A DNA stretch of 64,000 nt from an uncultured Aquimarina sp. (GTDB lineage: Bacteria > Bacteroidota > Bacteroidia > Flavobacteriales > Flavobacteriaceae). Each line of letters starts with the position of its first letter. The first letter of the stretch is position 1. The stretch covers positions 1 to 64,000 of the forward strand of contig CANMDW010000001.1 in assembly GCA_947496705.1 (NCBI GenBank), written 5' to 3'. This document shows, in pieces, positions 24,866 through 34,287 of the stretch. Under the pieces are notes generated by a model. It did no database searches and was not told the DNA's origin. It saw only the letters and a program-made list of their open reading frames with translations. The translations under genes and the position numbers were made by a program.

Positions 24866-27064
24866 TTATTCTATATCTTCTTTACTTCCTAATAAGATAA
24901 AATCCAAGTGTCTTTTTATTAGATCTGCATTTTTTACTTTTACATATACTTCATCTCCCAATTGATACACCTTTTTGTAAGTTTGACCAATTACGGCATA
25001 TTCATCCTGGTCAAAAATATAATGGTCATCACTTATATCTTTAAGACGTACCATGCCTTCGCATTTATTACTTATGATCTCAACATAAATACCCCATTCG
25101 GTAACTCCAGAGATCACACCCAAAAACTGTTCCTCTTCATGATCCTTCATAAATTTGATCTGCATAAACTTAATAGAATCCCGTTCTGCACTGGCTGCCA
25201 AATTCTCCATACTACTGCTATGATTACATTTTTCTTCGTATTCTTCTTCTGCAGCAGATTTTCCTTTATCCAGATAATGTTGCAACAAACGGTGTGCCAT
25301 AACATCGGGATATCTTCTAATAGGGGAGGTAAAGTGAGAATAATAATCAAACGCCAACCCATAATGCCCAATATTATGGGTGGTATATTCGGCTTTACTC
25401 ATACTACGTATCGCTAAGGTGTCTACTAAATTTTGTTCTTTTTTACCCTGAACATCTTTTAATAATCCATTTAACGATTTTGTAGTTGTTTTTCGATCTC
25501 TAAGATCCAGTTTATACCCAAAACGACCAATAATATTTTGTAACGCAGCCAATTTTTCATCATTGGGCTCATCGTGTACCCGATATACAAATGTTTTCTT
25601 AGGATTTTGCTTTCCAATGAATTCTGCTACTTTTTTATTGGCTAGTAGCATAAACTCTTCAATAAGTTTATTTGCGTCTTTAGATGTCTTAAAAAACACA
25701 CCTATCGGATCGCTGTTTTCATTGAGATCAAACTTTACTTCTACTTTATCAAAAGAAATAGCTCCCTGGCGCATTCGTTTAACACGCATAATTTTAGCCA
25801 GTTCATTTAATTTAAGAACAGCCTCTGCTGTTTTTTGATCTGTTTTATAGGTTTTTCCGGTAAGGGAAATATCTGCAGGAATACTATTATCTTTGGTTTC
25901 TATGATATGTTGTGCTTCTTCATACGCAAAACGAGCATCAGAATAGGTAGCAGTTCTACCAAACCATTGATTCTTGATTTCTGCTTTATCATTTAATTCA
26001 AATACTGCCGAAAAAGTATACTTTTCTTCATTTGGTCTCAACGAACAAGCATTATTTGATAAAACTTCAGGTAACATCGGTACCACCCTATCTACCAGAT
26101 ATACCGATGTTGCTCTTTCATAAGCTTCATCATCAAGTATGGTTCCCGGTTTTACATAATGAGATACATCTGCAATATGAATTCCTATTTCATAATGACC
26201 ATTATCCAATATTTCAAAAGATAATGCATCATCAAAATCCTTGGCGTCTTTTGGATCAATAGTAAACGTAAGGGTTTTTCGCATATCCCTGCGATTTTTT
26301 ATCTCTGTTTCCTGGATACTTGTATCTAATTGATTCGCATACTCTTCTACTTCTGCAGGAAATTCATAAGGTAATCCATATTGTGCCAAAATCGCATGAA
26401 TCTCGGTATTATGGTCACCAGGTTTACCTAAAACCTTAATCACCTTACCAAAAGGAGAATCTGCTTTCTCTGGCCAATCTTCAAGTTTTACCAATACTTT
26501 ATCCCCATTCTCTGCATCGTTGATTTTATTCTTTGGAATAAAAATATCGGTATACATCCTGGTATCCTGCATATTCACAAAAGCATAATTTTTCTGGATC
26601 TCGATCACACCCACAAATTCTGTCTTCTTGCGTGAAATAATTCTTGAGATTTCTCCTTCGCTCTTTCCTCTTCGCTTTCTGCGATATATATATACCTCTA
26701 CCTCATCTCCATGTAAGGCTTTATTTAAGTTATTATTTGGAATAAAAATATCATCTTCCAGATCTTTAACGATTACATACCCAGAACCTTTGGAGGTAAT
26801 TTCCAAAACACCAATATAAGTGTCTATATTTGGTATAATTTTAAATTTTCCTCTTTCGGCTTCTTCAATTTGCTTCTTTGCGGCAAGCTGTGCAAGCTTC
26901 TTGATAATCTGATTTCTACTACTAGCATCATTCACTCCAAATTTTGATGCTATTTGTTTATAATTAAACGTTTTATTGGGTTCAGATTTTAAGATTTTAA
27001 GTATTCCTTGGGTAATATTCTCTATTTTTGGTGTCTTTTTCCTTCTTCTACTCTTTCTTTTCAT
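24866..27064 (-). CDS. rnr: Ribonuclease R
   Basis: About 732 residues from the ATG at 27062-27064 (MKRKSRRRKKTPK); a TTG nine bases further out is possible. Domains in order: N-terminal winged-helix (about 15-75), two cold-shock OB folds (about 80-225), RNB catalytic domain with the metal-binding motif DPKDAKDFDDAL (about 274-285) and HIADVSHYV, the SPIRRYPDVMAHRLL motif, and a C-terminal S1 domain (FLGVISGVTEWGIYVEI). It is a 3'-5' exoribonuclease that degrades structured RNA. A Lys/Arg-rich start may help bind RNA. Confidence 0.97.
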   Translation of the reverse strand: MKRKSRRRKKTPKIENITQGILKILKSEPNKTFNYKQIASKFGVNDASSRNQIIKKLAQLAAKKQIEEAERGKFKIIPNIDTYIGVLEITSKGSGYVIVKDLEDDIFIPNNNLNKALHGDEVEVYIYRRKRRGKSEGEISRIISRKKTEFVGVIEIQKNYAFVNMQDTRMYTDIFIPKNKINDAENGDKVLVKLEDWPEKADSPFGKVIKVLGKPGDHNTEIHAILAQYGLPYEFPAEVEEYANQLDTSIQETEIKNRRDMRKTLTFTIDPKDAKDFDDALSFEILDNGHYEIGIHIADVSHYVKPGTILDDEAYERATSVYLVDRVVPMLPEVLSNNACSLRPNEEKYTFSAVFELNDKAEIKNQWFGRTATYSDARFAYEEAQHIIETKDNSIPADISLTGKTYKTDQKTAEAVLKLNELAKIMRVKRMRQGAISFDKVEVKFDLNENSDPIGVFFKTSKDANKLIEEFMLLANKKVAEFIGKQNPKKTFVYRVHDEPNDEKLAALQNIIGRFGYKLDLRDRKTTTKSLNGLLKDVQGKKEQNLVDTLAIRSMSKAEYTTHNIGHYGLAFDYYSHFTSPIRRYPDVMAHRLLQHYLDKGKSAAEEEYEEKCNHSSSMENLAASAERDSIKFMQIKFMKDHEEEQFLGVISGVTEWGIYVEIISNKCEGMVRLKDISDDHYIFDQDEYAVIGQTYKKVYQLGDEVYVKVKNADLIKRHLDFILLGSKEDIE

Positions 27065-27304
27065 TAATATCAATTATGTAATTTACGATAAAAGTACAGC
27101 TTATCTTTTAACATCTATAATTTTAGGTTTAAACTTTTATTAATACTTAAATACATTTACTATTTAATATCTATAAAATACATTATCTGTAAATCAACAT
27201 ATTACAGTGAAAAAATGTAAATAAAGACAATTATTTATATTAAAATTTACTTAATTTTAGTGCACTAGGATTCGCTTATATTCGTTATACAATATGTATT
27301 CAAT

Positions 27305-27484
27305 ATGCCTAAAGTCAAAAAAACACATAAGATAATTTTATTCTTTATACTTATATTCTTATTAGGTATATATTCTTTTACCCTGTACATAAGCAATACC
27401 ATAGACCAGAATAAAAAACCTGTAGAAGATTCTGAGATACATAACACAAAAAAACCGGATCGTGAAGCAACACAAATAAATTAA
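27305..27484 (+). CDS. Small single-pass membrane protein (59 residues)
   Basis: ATG at 27305, TAA at 27482-27484. MPKVKKTHK is followed by a hydrophobic segment (IILFFILIFLLGIYSFTLYI) and a charged, polar tail (NKKPVEDSEIHNTKKPDREA). The layout is Lys-rich inside, one helix, acidic/basic tail outside. It is divergent from rnr. No family is recognised. Intact frame and sensible topology support it, but codon evidence is weak in such AT-rich DNA. Confidence 0.5.
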   Translation: MPKVKKTHKIILFFILIFLLGIYSFTLYISNTIDQNKKPVEDSEIHNTKKPDREATQIN

Positions 27485-27621
27485 TTTTAAAAACTTCACG
27501 CATTTGTTAATCTTCTACCCTTTAAACATTTTTATATTCAATACTTACCTACCACTACCATCTTATTTTTCTAGCTTATTTTGTATATTGTAAAAGGACT
27601 ACAATAAGGAAGAATTATAAA

Positions 27622-27861
27622 ATGGAAGATTTTATTACTATAAAAACGTATACATATCCTTTTGAGTATGCTATTTTAAAACTTCTTTTGGATCAAGAAG
27701 GTATTTCATATTTCTTTGAAAATGAAACAATGATTGGTGTATTTCCTTTCTATTCAAACGCGCTGGGAGGCATAAACTTAAAAGTCCATCAAAAAGACAA
27801 AGAAAAAGTACTTCAAATTATAGATGACTTAAACACTAATTCTCATCTTAGAATCGTATAG
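27622..27861 (+). CDS. DUF2007-like small protein
   Basis: 79 residues: MEDFITIKTYTYPFEYAILK, then LLDQEGISYFFENETMIGVF, then GGINLKVHQKDKEKVLQIID. This is the pattern of DUF2007 (putative signal-transducing protein). It starts with a strand and a helix built on stress on position or level (family: short ferredoxin-like alpha/beta). There is no signal peptide. It stands alone; the role is unknown. Confidence 0.8.
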   Translation: MEDFITIKTYTYPFEYAILKLLLDQEGISYFFENETMIGVFPFYSNALGGINLKVHQKDKEKVLQIIDDLNTNSHLRIV

Positions 27862-28421
27862 AATTCTACGTTAATTATTTCAATTTTTTAATATAGTTTT
27901 CAACATATATTAAATACATCTTTTTCTTTTTTAAAATTTTAAAATTAATAATGATGATGATGATGTAGTGTGGATAGCGGTATATCTTTTTTGAGTTTTA
28001 TTTGTTTTTTAAGTTAAAGTAAATTTTCATCAAAATATAAACAGGATATCAATATAGTAAATGCTTGAAAACACTATAAAAAAATGATTTAGTTAACAGA
28101 TGTTGATAGCTTATAAACACATACGGTTTTTTATATTTTTACGGGAAAACCGTAGTTTATAAGATTGCCTAAACACCTGAAAACTTGTCCAAAAAAAGAT
28201 GCTTTTAAATTTTGTTTTGTTCTAGGTGTATGTGTATTCTAATAAAAAGTTAGATTACCAAAAAAACTTTCTGAATTTTAAGAACTATTTATACACACTA
28301 TATGTTAACCAAAGGTTAAGGGTTATTAACATTCATGTAACATTTGAATAAATTATTGATTTTTTGAAGTTTACTTTTTTAAGATTAAAGTATCTTTGTT
28401 TAAATACAAAATAAGTAAAAA
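27862..28421. other. 560-bp AT-rich intergenic region before rpiB
   Basis: No gene or clear RNA was recognised. It contains a run of GAT triplets (about 27951-27964). At 28391-28398 is TATCTTTG, a good -7 promoter motif for rpiB, 24 bases before its ATG. Confidence 0.5.
28391..28398 (+). promoter_or_regulatory. Probable -7 element of the rpiB-CDF-elaA operon
   Basis: TATCTTTG, a full match to TAnnTTTG, with a TTG at 28364-28366 as a possible -33 element. Confidence 0.55.
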
Positions 28422-28856
28422 ATGAAAATAGCTATTGGCAATGATCATGCGGGAACACAGTATAAGTTTGCTATTGTAGAAACTCTGAAATCTGAAGGAA
28501 TAGAAGTATGTAATTACGGAACCAATGAAGATAGCAGTGTGGATTATCCTGATTTTGTGCATCCTGTGGCCAAAGATGTTGAGGAAGAAAAAGTTGCTTT
28601 CGGAATTTTAATATGTGGAAGCGGAAATGGAGTTGCTATGACGGCTAATAAATATAAAAATGTTCGTGCAGGACTTTGCTGGACCAAGGAAATTACAGAA
28701 TTAACACGACAACATAATAATGCTAATATTATTTGTATTCCCGCGAGATTTACTTCATTACATCAAGCCGTAGAAATGGTAAAAATTTTTCTTAATACCA
28801 AGTTTGAAGGCGGTAGACATTTAAACAGAATAAATAAAATACCCATGTGTATGTAA
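28422..28856 (+). CDS. rpiB: Ribose-5-phosphate isomerase B
   Basis: 144 residues. MKIAIGNDHAGTQYKFAIVE carries the conserved DHAG. Then come DYPDFVHPVAKDV, the phosphate-loop motif ILICGSGNGVAMTANKYKNV with the catalytic Cys region, and ELTRQHNNANIICIPARF. It interconverts ribose-5-P and ribulose-5-P in the pentose phosphate pathway. Only three bases separate it from the CDF gene, so they are one transcript. Confidence 0.96.
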   Translation: MKIAIGNDHAGTQYKFAIVETLKSEGIEVCNYGTNEDSSVDYPDFVHPVAKDVEEEKVAFGILICGSGNGVAMTANKYKNVRAGLCWTKEITELTRQHNNANIICIPARFTSLHQAVEMVKIFLNTKFEGGRHLNRINKIPMCM

Positions 28857-28859
28857 TGT

Positions 28860-29777
28860 ATGGCAAAAGACCACGCTCATAATCACTCACACGTTCATCA
28901 TAAACTCACCGGGCGCAATTTACTGTTTTCCATTCTCTTAAATATTGGCATCACTGCAGCCCAGGTAATTGGAGGTTTGGTTTCCGGTAGTCTTTCTTTG
29001 TTATCAGATGCGCTGCATAATTTTAGTGATGTACTTTCGTTGATTGTAAGCTATTTTGCTAACCGCCTGGCAAAAAAAGAAGCTTCAATTAAAAGAACTT
29101 TTGGTTTTAAAAGAGCAGAGATTATGGCGGCATTTATAAATGCTGCTTCACTTATGGTGATTGCCGCAATTCTTATTTTTGAAGCAGTAGAGCGACTCCA
29201 AAATCCGCAAGAAATAAGTGCTCGTATTGTAATTATACTTTCTGGGGTGGCAATTTTTGGTAACGGATTAAGTGTATTGTTATTAAGACGGGATAGTAAG
29301 GTAAACATGAATATGAGATCGGCTTATTTACATCTTATAACAGATCTTATGGCATCGGTTGCTGTATTGATAGGAGGGTTGCTGATGAAGTATTACAAAG
29401 TATATTGGGTAGATAGTGTATTAACTTTTGCAATTGCGGTTTACCTGATTGTTGTGGGGTATGATCTGCTAAAAAGATCGTTTAAAATATTAATGTTATA
29501 TACTCCTGATAGTGTTGAAGTAAAGGAAATTGTAAACACAATCAATGCATTACCAAAGGTTAAAAGCATACACCATGTGCATGTGTGGCAGCTTAATGAG
29601 GAAGAAACTCATTTGGAAGCGCATATTGATTTTGCGAATAATATTCAGGTGTCAGAATTTATAGAAATCCTTCATAACATTGAAGACATACTACATAAAA
29701 ATTTTGGGATTAATCATGTTACCTTACAGCCAGAATACGGTAAAAAAGACAATAAAGATGTTATTGTACAAGACTGA
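28860..29777 (+). CDS. Cation diffusion facilitator (CDF) family zinc/cation exporter
   Basis: 305 residues. The His-rich N-terminus (HAHNHSHVHH, residues 5-14) probably binds metal. Six membrane helices follow. The metal-site motif in helix 2 is SDALHNFSD with Asp50, His53 and Asp57, and the helix 5 counterpart is HLITDLMAS. The C-terminal cytosolic domain has VKSIHHVHVWQLNEEETHLE. The HxxxD pair in helix 5 (HLITD) fits zinc preference. It exports divalent cations using the proton gradient. Middle gene of the rpiB operon. Confidence 0.93.
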   Translation: MAKDHAHNHSHVHHKLTGRNLLFSILLNIGITAAQVIGGLVSGSLSLLSDALHNFSDVLSLIVSYFANRLAKKEASIKRTFGFKRAEIMAAFINAASLMVIAAILIFEAVERLQNPQEISARIVIILSGVAIFGNGLSVLLLRRDSKVNMNMRSAYLHLITDLMASVAVLIGGLLMKYYKVYWVDSVLTFAIAVYLIVVGYDLLKRSFKILMLYTPDSVEVKEIVNTINALPKVKSIHHVHVWQLNEEETHLEAHIDFANNIQVSEFIEILHNIEDILHKNFGINHVTLQPEYGKKDNKDVIVQD

Positions 29778-29782
29778 AAAAT

Positions 29783-30226
29783 ATGGATATCACTTTTGAA
29801 GTAAAACGTTTTGATGAACTTTCTACTGTAGAATTATATAAAATTTTGCGCTTACGCGCAGAAGTTTTTGTGGTAGAACAGGATTGTGTGTATCAGGACA
29901 TAGACAATAAAGATCAAAAAGCGCTTCATGTAATTGGATACAAAAATAATGAAGTTGTCGCTTATACCCGATTATTTGACGCAGGATTGTATTTTGAAGA
30001 CCCCAGTATTGGTAGGGTAGTAGTCTCTCAAAAAGAAAGAAAATATGGCTATGGTCATGATCTGATAAAGGAAAGTATTAAAGCCGTAAAAATTCATTAT
30101 AATACCCAAAAAATTAAAATATCTGCCCAAACCTATTTAAAAAAGTTTTATGAGACTCATGGTTTTAAACAAATAGGAGAAGAGTACCTTGAGGACGGGA
30201 TTCCCCATATAACGATGATAAAATAA
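29783..30226 (+). CDS. elaA: GNAT acetyltransferase, ElaA family
   Basis: 147 residues. The ElaA N-terminus is ELYKILRLRAEVFVVEQDCVYQDID. The acetyl-CoA site follows: PSIGRVVVSQKERKYGYGHDLI, where the usual RxxGxG motif is ERKYGYGHDL. The end is KKFYETHGFKQIGEEYLEDGIPH. The substrate is unknown. It starts 5 bases after the CDF gene and ends the operon, with a strong terminator. Confidence 0.92.
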   Translation: MDITFEVKRFDELSTVELYKILRLRAEVFVVEQDCVYQDIDNKDQKALHVIGYKNNEVVAYTRLFDAGLYFEDPSIGRVVVSQKERKYGYGHDLIKESIKAVKIHYNTQKIKISAQTYLKKFYETHGFKQIGEEYLEDGIPHITMIK

Positions 30227-30230
30227 GGAA

Positions 30231-30269
30231 TAAAAAGACCACCTAATTTATAATAGAATGGTCTTTTTA
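30231..30269. terminator. Terminator of the rpiB-CDF-elaA operon
   Basis: TAAAAAGACCA / TGGTCTTTTTA perfect 11-bp stem with a 17-base loop, just after the elaA stop. Symmetric A and T runs make it usable from both sides, including for the converging S41 protease gene. Confidence 0.8.
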
Positions 30270-30273
30270 TACT

Positions 30274-30321
30274 GAAGTATTTAAACTTTTTCGCTTCAAT
30301 CAAAAAAGTTTAAATCACTTC
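30274..30321. repeat. 48-bp inverted repeat, short version of the 54251-54482 element
   Basis: GAAGTATTTAAACTTTTTC, then GCTTCAATC, then AAAAAAGTTTAAATCACTTC. The arms match the 20-bp arms of the 232-bp element at 54251-54482, with the middle of that element absent. The left arm has lost two bases. Confidence 0.75.
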
Positions 30322-30333
30322 ATTTAGAGGTTA

Positions 30334-31956
30334 TCATTTTAAAATTTCCTCATATTTGTTTTTATCTTTCAATATTTCCTGGCTTTTTGCCACTTCAGGA
30401 TTGTTTTTTACATAGTAATTATACAACCCTTCTCTATAGAAATAGCGCTTGATGATCTCATCGGTAAGTAAATTAACAATCTCTTTTTTATACGTATCCA
30501 ATGCCGTTTGCTTAGATACGTTTATTGAAGCAATAAGTGCCTCATACTGGGAGGCAATCTCTTTATCAAGCTTTTCTCTTTTGGCAATTTCTAAAGATTT
30601 CTTGAATGATTGTTCAGTTTCAGTTTCAAAATTAAAATCACTTTGTCTTACAAATTTTTTAAAATCCTCATAGTCACTATCGGTGAACTTGAAGTCACTT
30701 GGCTTTTTCAGTTGATGTGAATAATAATATTTGGTTCCATACCCGAAAATCGCATCCGATTTTAACAAAGCGGTGGTAATTTTACTGAATTTAGAAGTTT
30801 CCAGTTCAATATCAGGCTCTATTCCTCCTCCATCATACACGGTTCTTCCATTTTTGGTTTTAAAAGCCTTAAAATCTTCTTTATTGGTGCGAACTGCGTT
30901 ATTATTTTTATCGCGATTCCAATAATCTAATGCCTGGATACACCTGCCGCTTGGGGTATAATATCTGGATATGGTAATTTTTAATTGGGTACCATAGGTT
31001 AATTTTTTAGGTCGTTGTACCAGCCCTTTACCAAAGCTTCTGGCACCAATCACCACTCCTCTGTCTAAATCCTGAATACTACCTGCCACAATTTCACTAG
31101 CAGAAGCACTTCGTCCATTTACCAATACCACCAACGGAATTTGTATATCAACAGGTTCTTTTTTGGTAAAATACTCTTTGTTGTATTTTTTTACTACCGA
31201 TTTGGTAGTGGTGATTAATTCTCCTTTTGGCACAAAAATATTAGTAACATTGATGGCTTCACTCAATAAACCGCCTGGGTTTCCTCTTAAATCCAGCACA
31301 ACTTTGTCTGCACCTTTGGCTTTCAGATCTTTTAAAGCATCAATAGTCTCACTAGATGCTTTATTATTAAATTTTGATAACACAATGTATCCGGTATTAT
31401 CGTCAAGCAAGGTAAAAAATGGTACAGCATCTACCTCTATTTCTTCTCGTGTAAGCACTGTTGTTTTAATTTCCCCTTGCCGTTTATAGGTAATATCTAC
31501 TTTAGTGCCACTGGCCCCTTTAAGAAGCTCTCCTGCGTCTTCTTTAAAATCGGCCACCTTTATATTCCCAATTTGTATGATTTCATCACCTGCTTTAAGA
31601 CCTGCTTTATCGGCAGGATAATCTTTATAGGGCTCTATGATGGTAATCTTATCTTTTATGGTTTTTACAGAGGCACCAATACCTGTATATTCTCCTGCAT
31701 TACGAATTTTTGAGGCTTCAACATCCTGCTCATTCCAATATTTGGTGTATGGATCCAAATCATCCAACATAGATTTAATAGCAGTATCCATCAATTCTGC
31801 TGGATTGGTTTCGTCTACATAATTCATGTTTAATTCTTTGAACATGGTAGTGAAAATCTCAATCTGTTTTGCGATCTCAAAAAAATCTGATTTAAAACTT
31901 ACCGTAGACAGTAAGATCATAAAAGCGACAACGGGGTAGATAACTCTCTTTTTCAT
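30334..31956 (-). CDS. C-terminal processing protease, S41 family (Prc/CtpA)
   Basis: 540 residues. The N-terminal signal/anchor is VIYPVVAFMILLSTVSF. The PDZ domain covers about 95-170 (DYPADKAGLKAGDEIIQIGN). The catalytic domain has VLDLRGNPGGLLSEAI, the catalytic Ser in NGRSASASEIVAGS (near 280), and the Lys in GARSFGKGLVQ. It is a periplasmic protease that trims or degrades envelope proteins. It follows rnpA with a 53-bp gap on the same strand. Confidence 0.93.
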   Translation of the reverse strand: MKKRVIYPVVAFMILLSTVSFKSDFFEIAKQIEIFTTMFKELNMNYVDETNPAELMDTAIKSMLDDLDPYTKYWNEQDVEASKIRNAGEYTGIGASVKTIKDKITIIEPYKDYPADKAGLKAGDEIIQIGNIKVADFKEDAGELLKGASGTKVDITYKRQGEIKTTVLTREEIEVDAVPFFTLLDDNTGYIVLSKFNNKASSETIDALKDLKAKGADKVVLDLRGNPGGLLSEAINVTNIFVPKGELITTTKSVVKKYNKEYFTKKEPVDIQIPLVVLVNGRSASASEIVAGSIQDLDRGVVIGARSFGKGLVQRPKKLTYGTQLKITISRYYTPSGRCIQALDYWNRDKNNNAVRTNKEDFKAFKTKNGRTVYDGGGIEPDIELETSKFSKITTALLKSDAIFGYGTKYYYSHQLKKPSDFKFTDSDYEDFKKFVRQSDFNFETETEQSFKKSLEIAKREKLDKEIASQYEALIASINVSKQTALDTYKKEIVNLLTDEIIKRYFYREGLYNYYVKNNPEVAKSQEILKDKNKYEEILK

Positions 31957-32009
31957 GAATATTCTTTTTTAGCAATGAGAATCAAACTGAACTCATTATA
32001 TATAAGGTA

Positions 32010-32387
32010 TTATTTTGATTCTATCTCCTGTTCAACAAATTTTTGTAATATTCCTTTTATTTTAGATTCAACTACAGAATACTCGGGCATTTCTTTACCT
32101 GAATATAAAAACATAAAAGCGAATTGATGTGTAGTGTTGGCTACAATATACTTATTTTTTCTATAACTTTCACGCAATAAACGTTTTATACGATTACGAG
32201 TTACTGCTTTTTTAAAATTACGTTTACTCACCGATACTCCGGCCTTAATTTTAATGTTTTCTTCAAAAAAAGTTTTTCTATAAACGAGACGGATAGGATA
32301 TTTGGATATAGATTTTCCTTCGGAAAACAGTAGTTCTATTTCCTTCTTCTTTTTTAGTTTTTCTTTTTTGCCAAAAGTTACCCTCAT
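32010..32387 (-). CDS. rnpA: Ribonuclease P protein component
   Basis: 125 residues with the signature AVTRNRIKRLLRESYR at residues 61-76. The N-terminus is Lys-rich and the core is KAGVSVSKRNFKK. It assists the RNase P RNA in tRNA 5' maturation. rpmH, its usual neighbour in many bacteria, is not adjacent. It lies in a minus-strand cluster of peptidase genes. Confidence 0.96.
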   Translation of the reverse strand: MRVTFGKKEKLKKKKEIELLFSEGKSISKYPIRLVYRKTFFEENIKIKAGVSVSKRNFKKAVTRNRIKRLLRESYRKNKYIVANTTHQFAFMFLYSGKEMPEYSVVESKIKGILQKFVEQEIESK

Positions 32388-32442
32388 CAGGCGTTAAAAA
32401 TAGTGATAAAGATCTAAAGGGGGCTTTTGCACACAATTACTT

Positions 32443-34287
32443 TTAGTAATTCAAAAAGTTATTATTGCTTGGGTTTATATCTGCCATGGTACCGGTAATA
32501 TCAATGGAAACGGTTTTTATTTTAGATTTTGGGACAGGAAGATTAAAAGAATAAGAAGGATGGGTCCAGGGCCAGTCTGATAAAATCGTCCTCTTAATCG
32601 AAGGAATCGGATTTTCTTTTTCCCCCCGCATCACCCGAAGTGGAATGTAAAATGATTCTAAAGTTCCATCGGTATACTCAATATAAAGATCGATAGGCAT
32701 AGGCATTTGCCCGATACGTTCTAAAGTTATTTTGGTTGTTTTGTCTTCTTGTTCAACGTCTTTTAGTCCATAATCAATAGTATTTGTGGTTTGGGTCCAA
32801 TCGGTCAAATACCAGTCTAATTGTATACCAGATACTTTTTCTGCCACTCTTTTAAAATCATTGGGAGTAGGGTGCTTAAATTTCCATTCATCAAAATATC
32901 TTTTTATGGTTTTTGCCAGATGATCTTCTCCTATCACATATCCTAATTGAGAAAGAAAAACAGCCCCTTTTGAATAAGCTGAGGCGCCATAAGCAGCATT
33001 ATGGGCATAGCGATCGGCTTGTGTAGTCTGTGGTTGCTCGATCCCAGAAATAGCCAATTGATAATAACTCTTATATACTCCTCTCAAAGAATTTGGGTTG
33101 TTTTGTTTCATAACCTCATTCATGGCCAAAGTAGAAATGTAACTGGCGAATCCTTCATCCATCCACTCATGTTTAGATTCATTGGTGGCCAATACATGCT
33201 GAAACCAGGAATGTGCCATTTCGTGTGCGGTAACCCCAACAAGGCTTCCAAAATTTCTTTCTCCGGTAATTAAAGTACACATTGCATATTCCATACCACC
33301 GTCTCCTCCTTGTAACACAGAATATTGATCATATGGGTATTTTCCTATTTTTTCACTGAAATAATTCATTAACTCTACCGTTTTTGGCTGCAAGTCTTTC
33401 CAGTTGTCGATAATTTCTTCTTTGTTTTTATACAAGAAATGTAGTGTTGGGCCATTAGGCACTTTTACCACATCATGAAGATATTCTGGATCGGCGGTCC
33501 ATGCAAAATCATGCACATTTGGCGCCTTAAAATGCCAGGATAGTTTTTTTCCTTTTTTATTTATTTTGGTTCCGGGTTGTTCATATCCGTACCCAATTTC
33601 ATTTGGGTTTTGTAAATATCCAGATCCTCCTAAAACATAATCTTTGTCGATAGTTATGGTAACATCAAAATTACCCCAAACACCATGAAATTCTCTTGCG
33701 ATATAGGGGTGTGCATGCCAGCCCTCAAAATCATACTCTGCAATTTTGGGATACCACTGTGTCATTGATAAGGCGATGCCCTCTGTATTATTGCGGCCAG
33801 AGCGACGTATTTGCTTAGGAACCTGGCCATTAAATTTCATAGAAAAAGTGACTTTTTCTCTGGGAGCAATAGGTTTTTCTAATACTACTTCTAGAACGGT
33901 CCCTACGGTTTTATAGAGGATCGGTTTTCCATTTTGAGTCAAAGAAGAAACTCTCAGATACCCAATTTCTTGTGGAGTAAGCGTACTAATTTTGTTGCTT
34001 ACCCTAGGATCAGGGTCCGGAAGATTTTGAGAGCGTATATCCATTTCACTACCGGGTTGAAATGCGTTAAAATACAAATGATAAAACACCTGAGACAAAG
34101 TATCTGGAGAATTGTTTGTATATACTAATTCTTGTGTTCCTTCATATTGAAAGTTTTCAACGTTCATATCAACAGTCATGGTGTAATCTACGTGCTGTTG
34201 CCAATATGTTATATTGTTTTGTGCTGCTAAGCTGAAAATTCCGAAGAAAAACAACAAGGCTTTTTTATTAAGTACCATAGTATTCAT
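32443..34287 (-). CDS. M1-family zinc metallopeptidase (aminopeptidase N-like), exported
   Basis: 614 residues. A signal peptide (KALLFFFGIFSLAAQ) is followed by the M1 N-terminal beta domain. The zinc site is HEMAHSWFQH near residue 355, with the third ligand Glu in DEGFASY about 18 residues later. The GAMEN-like substrate motif is GGMEYA. The C-terminal part has WYLTDWTQTTNTIDYGLKDV. It probably removes N-terminal residues from peptides in the periplasm or outside the cell. Its ATG overlaps the subtilase stop by one base, so the two are co-translated. Confidence 0.93.
   Translation of the reverse strand: MNTMVLNKKALLFFFGIFSLAAQNNITYWQQHVDYTMTVDMNVENFQYEGTQELVYTNNSPDTLSQVFYHLYFNAFQPGSEMDIRSQNLPDPDPRVSNKISTLTPQEIGYLRVSSLTQNGKPILYKTVGTVLEVVLEKPIAPREKVTFSMKFNGQVPKQIRRSGRNNTEGIALSMTQWYPKIAEYDFEGWHAHPYIAREFHGVWGNFDVTITIDKDYVLGGSGYLQNPNEIGYGYEQPGTKINKKGKKLSWHFKAPNVHDFAWTADPEYLHDVVKVPNGPTLHFLYKNKEEIIDNWKDLQPKTVELMNYFSEKIGKYPYDQYSVLQGGDGGMEYAMCTLITGERNFGSLVGVTAHEMAHSWFQHVLATNESKHEWMDEGFASYISTLAMNEVMKQNNPNSLRGVYKSYYQLAISGIEQPQTTQADRYAHNAAYGASAYSKGAVFLSQLGYVIGEDHLAKTIKRYFDEWKFKHPTPNDFKRVAEKVSGIQLDWYLTDWTQTTNTIDYGLKDVEQEDKTTKITLERIGQMPMPIDLYIEYTDGTLESFYIPLRVMRGEKENPIPSIKRTILSDWPWTHPSYSFNLPVPKSKIKTVSIDITGTMADINPSNNNFLNY

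Noticed and set aside
27951..27964. GAT triplet run as a possible simple-sequence phase-variation tract
   Set aside because: It lies in a spacer, far from a start codon or promoter motif, with few repeats.
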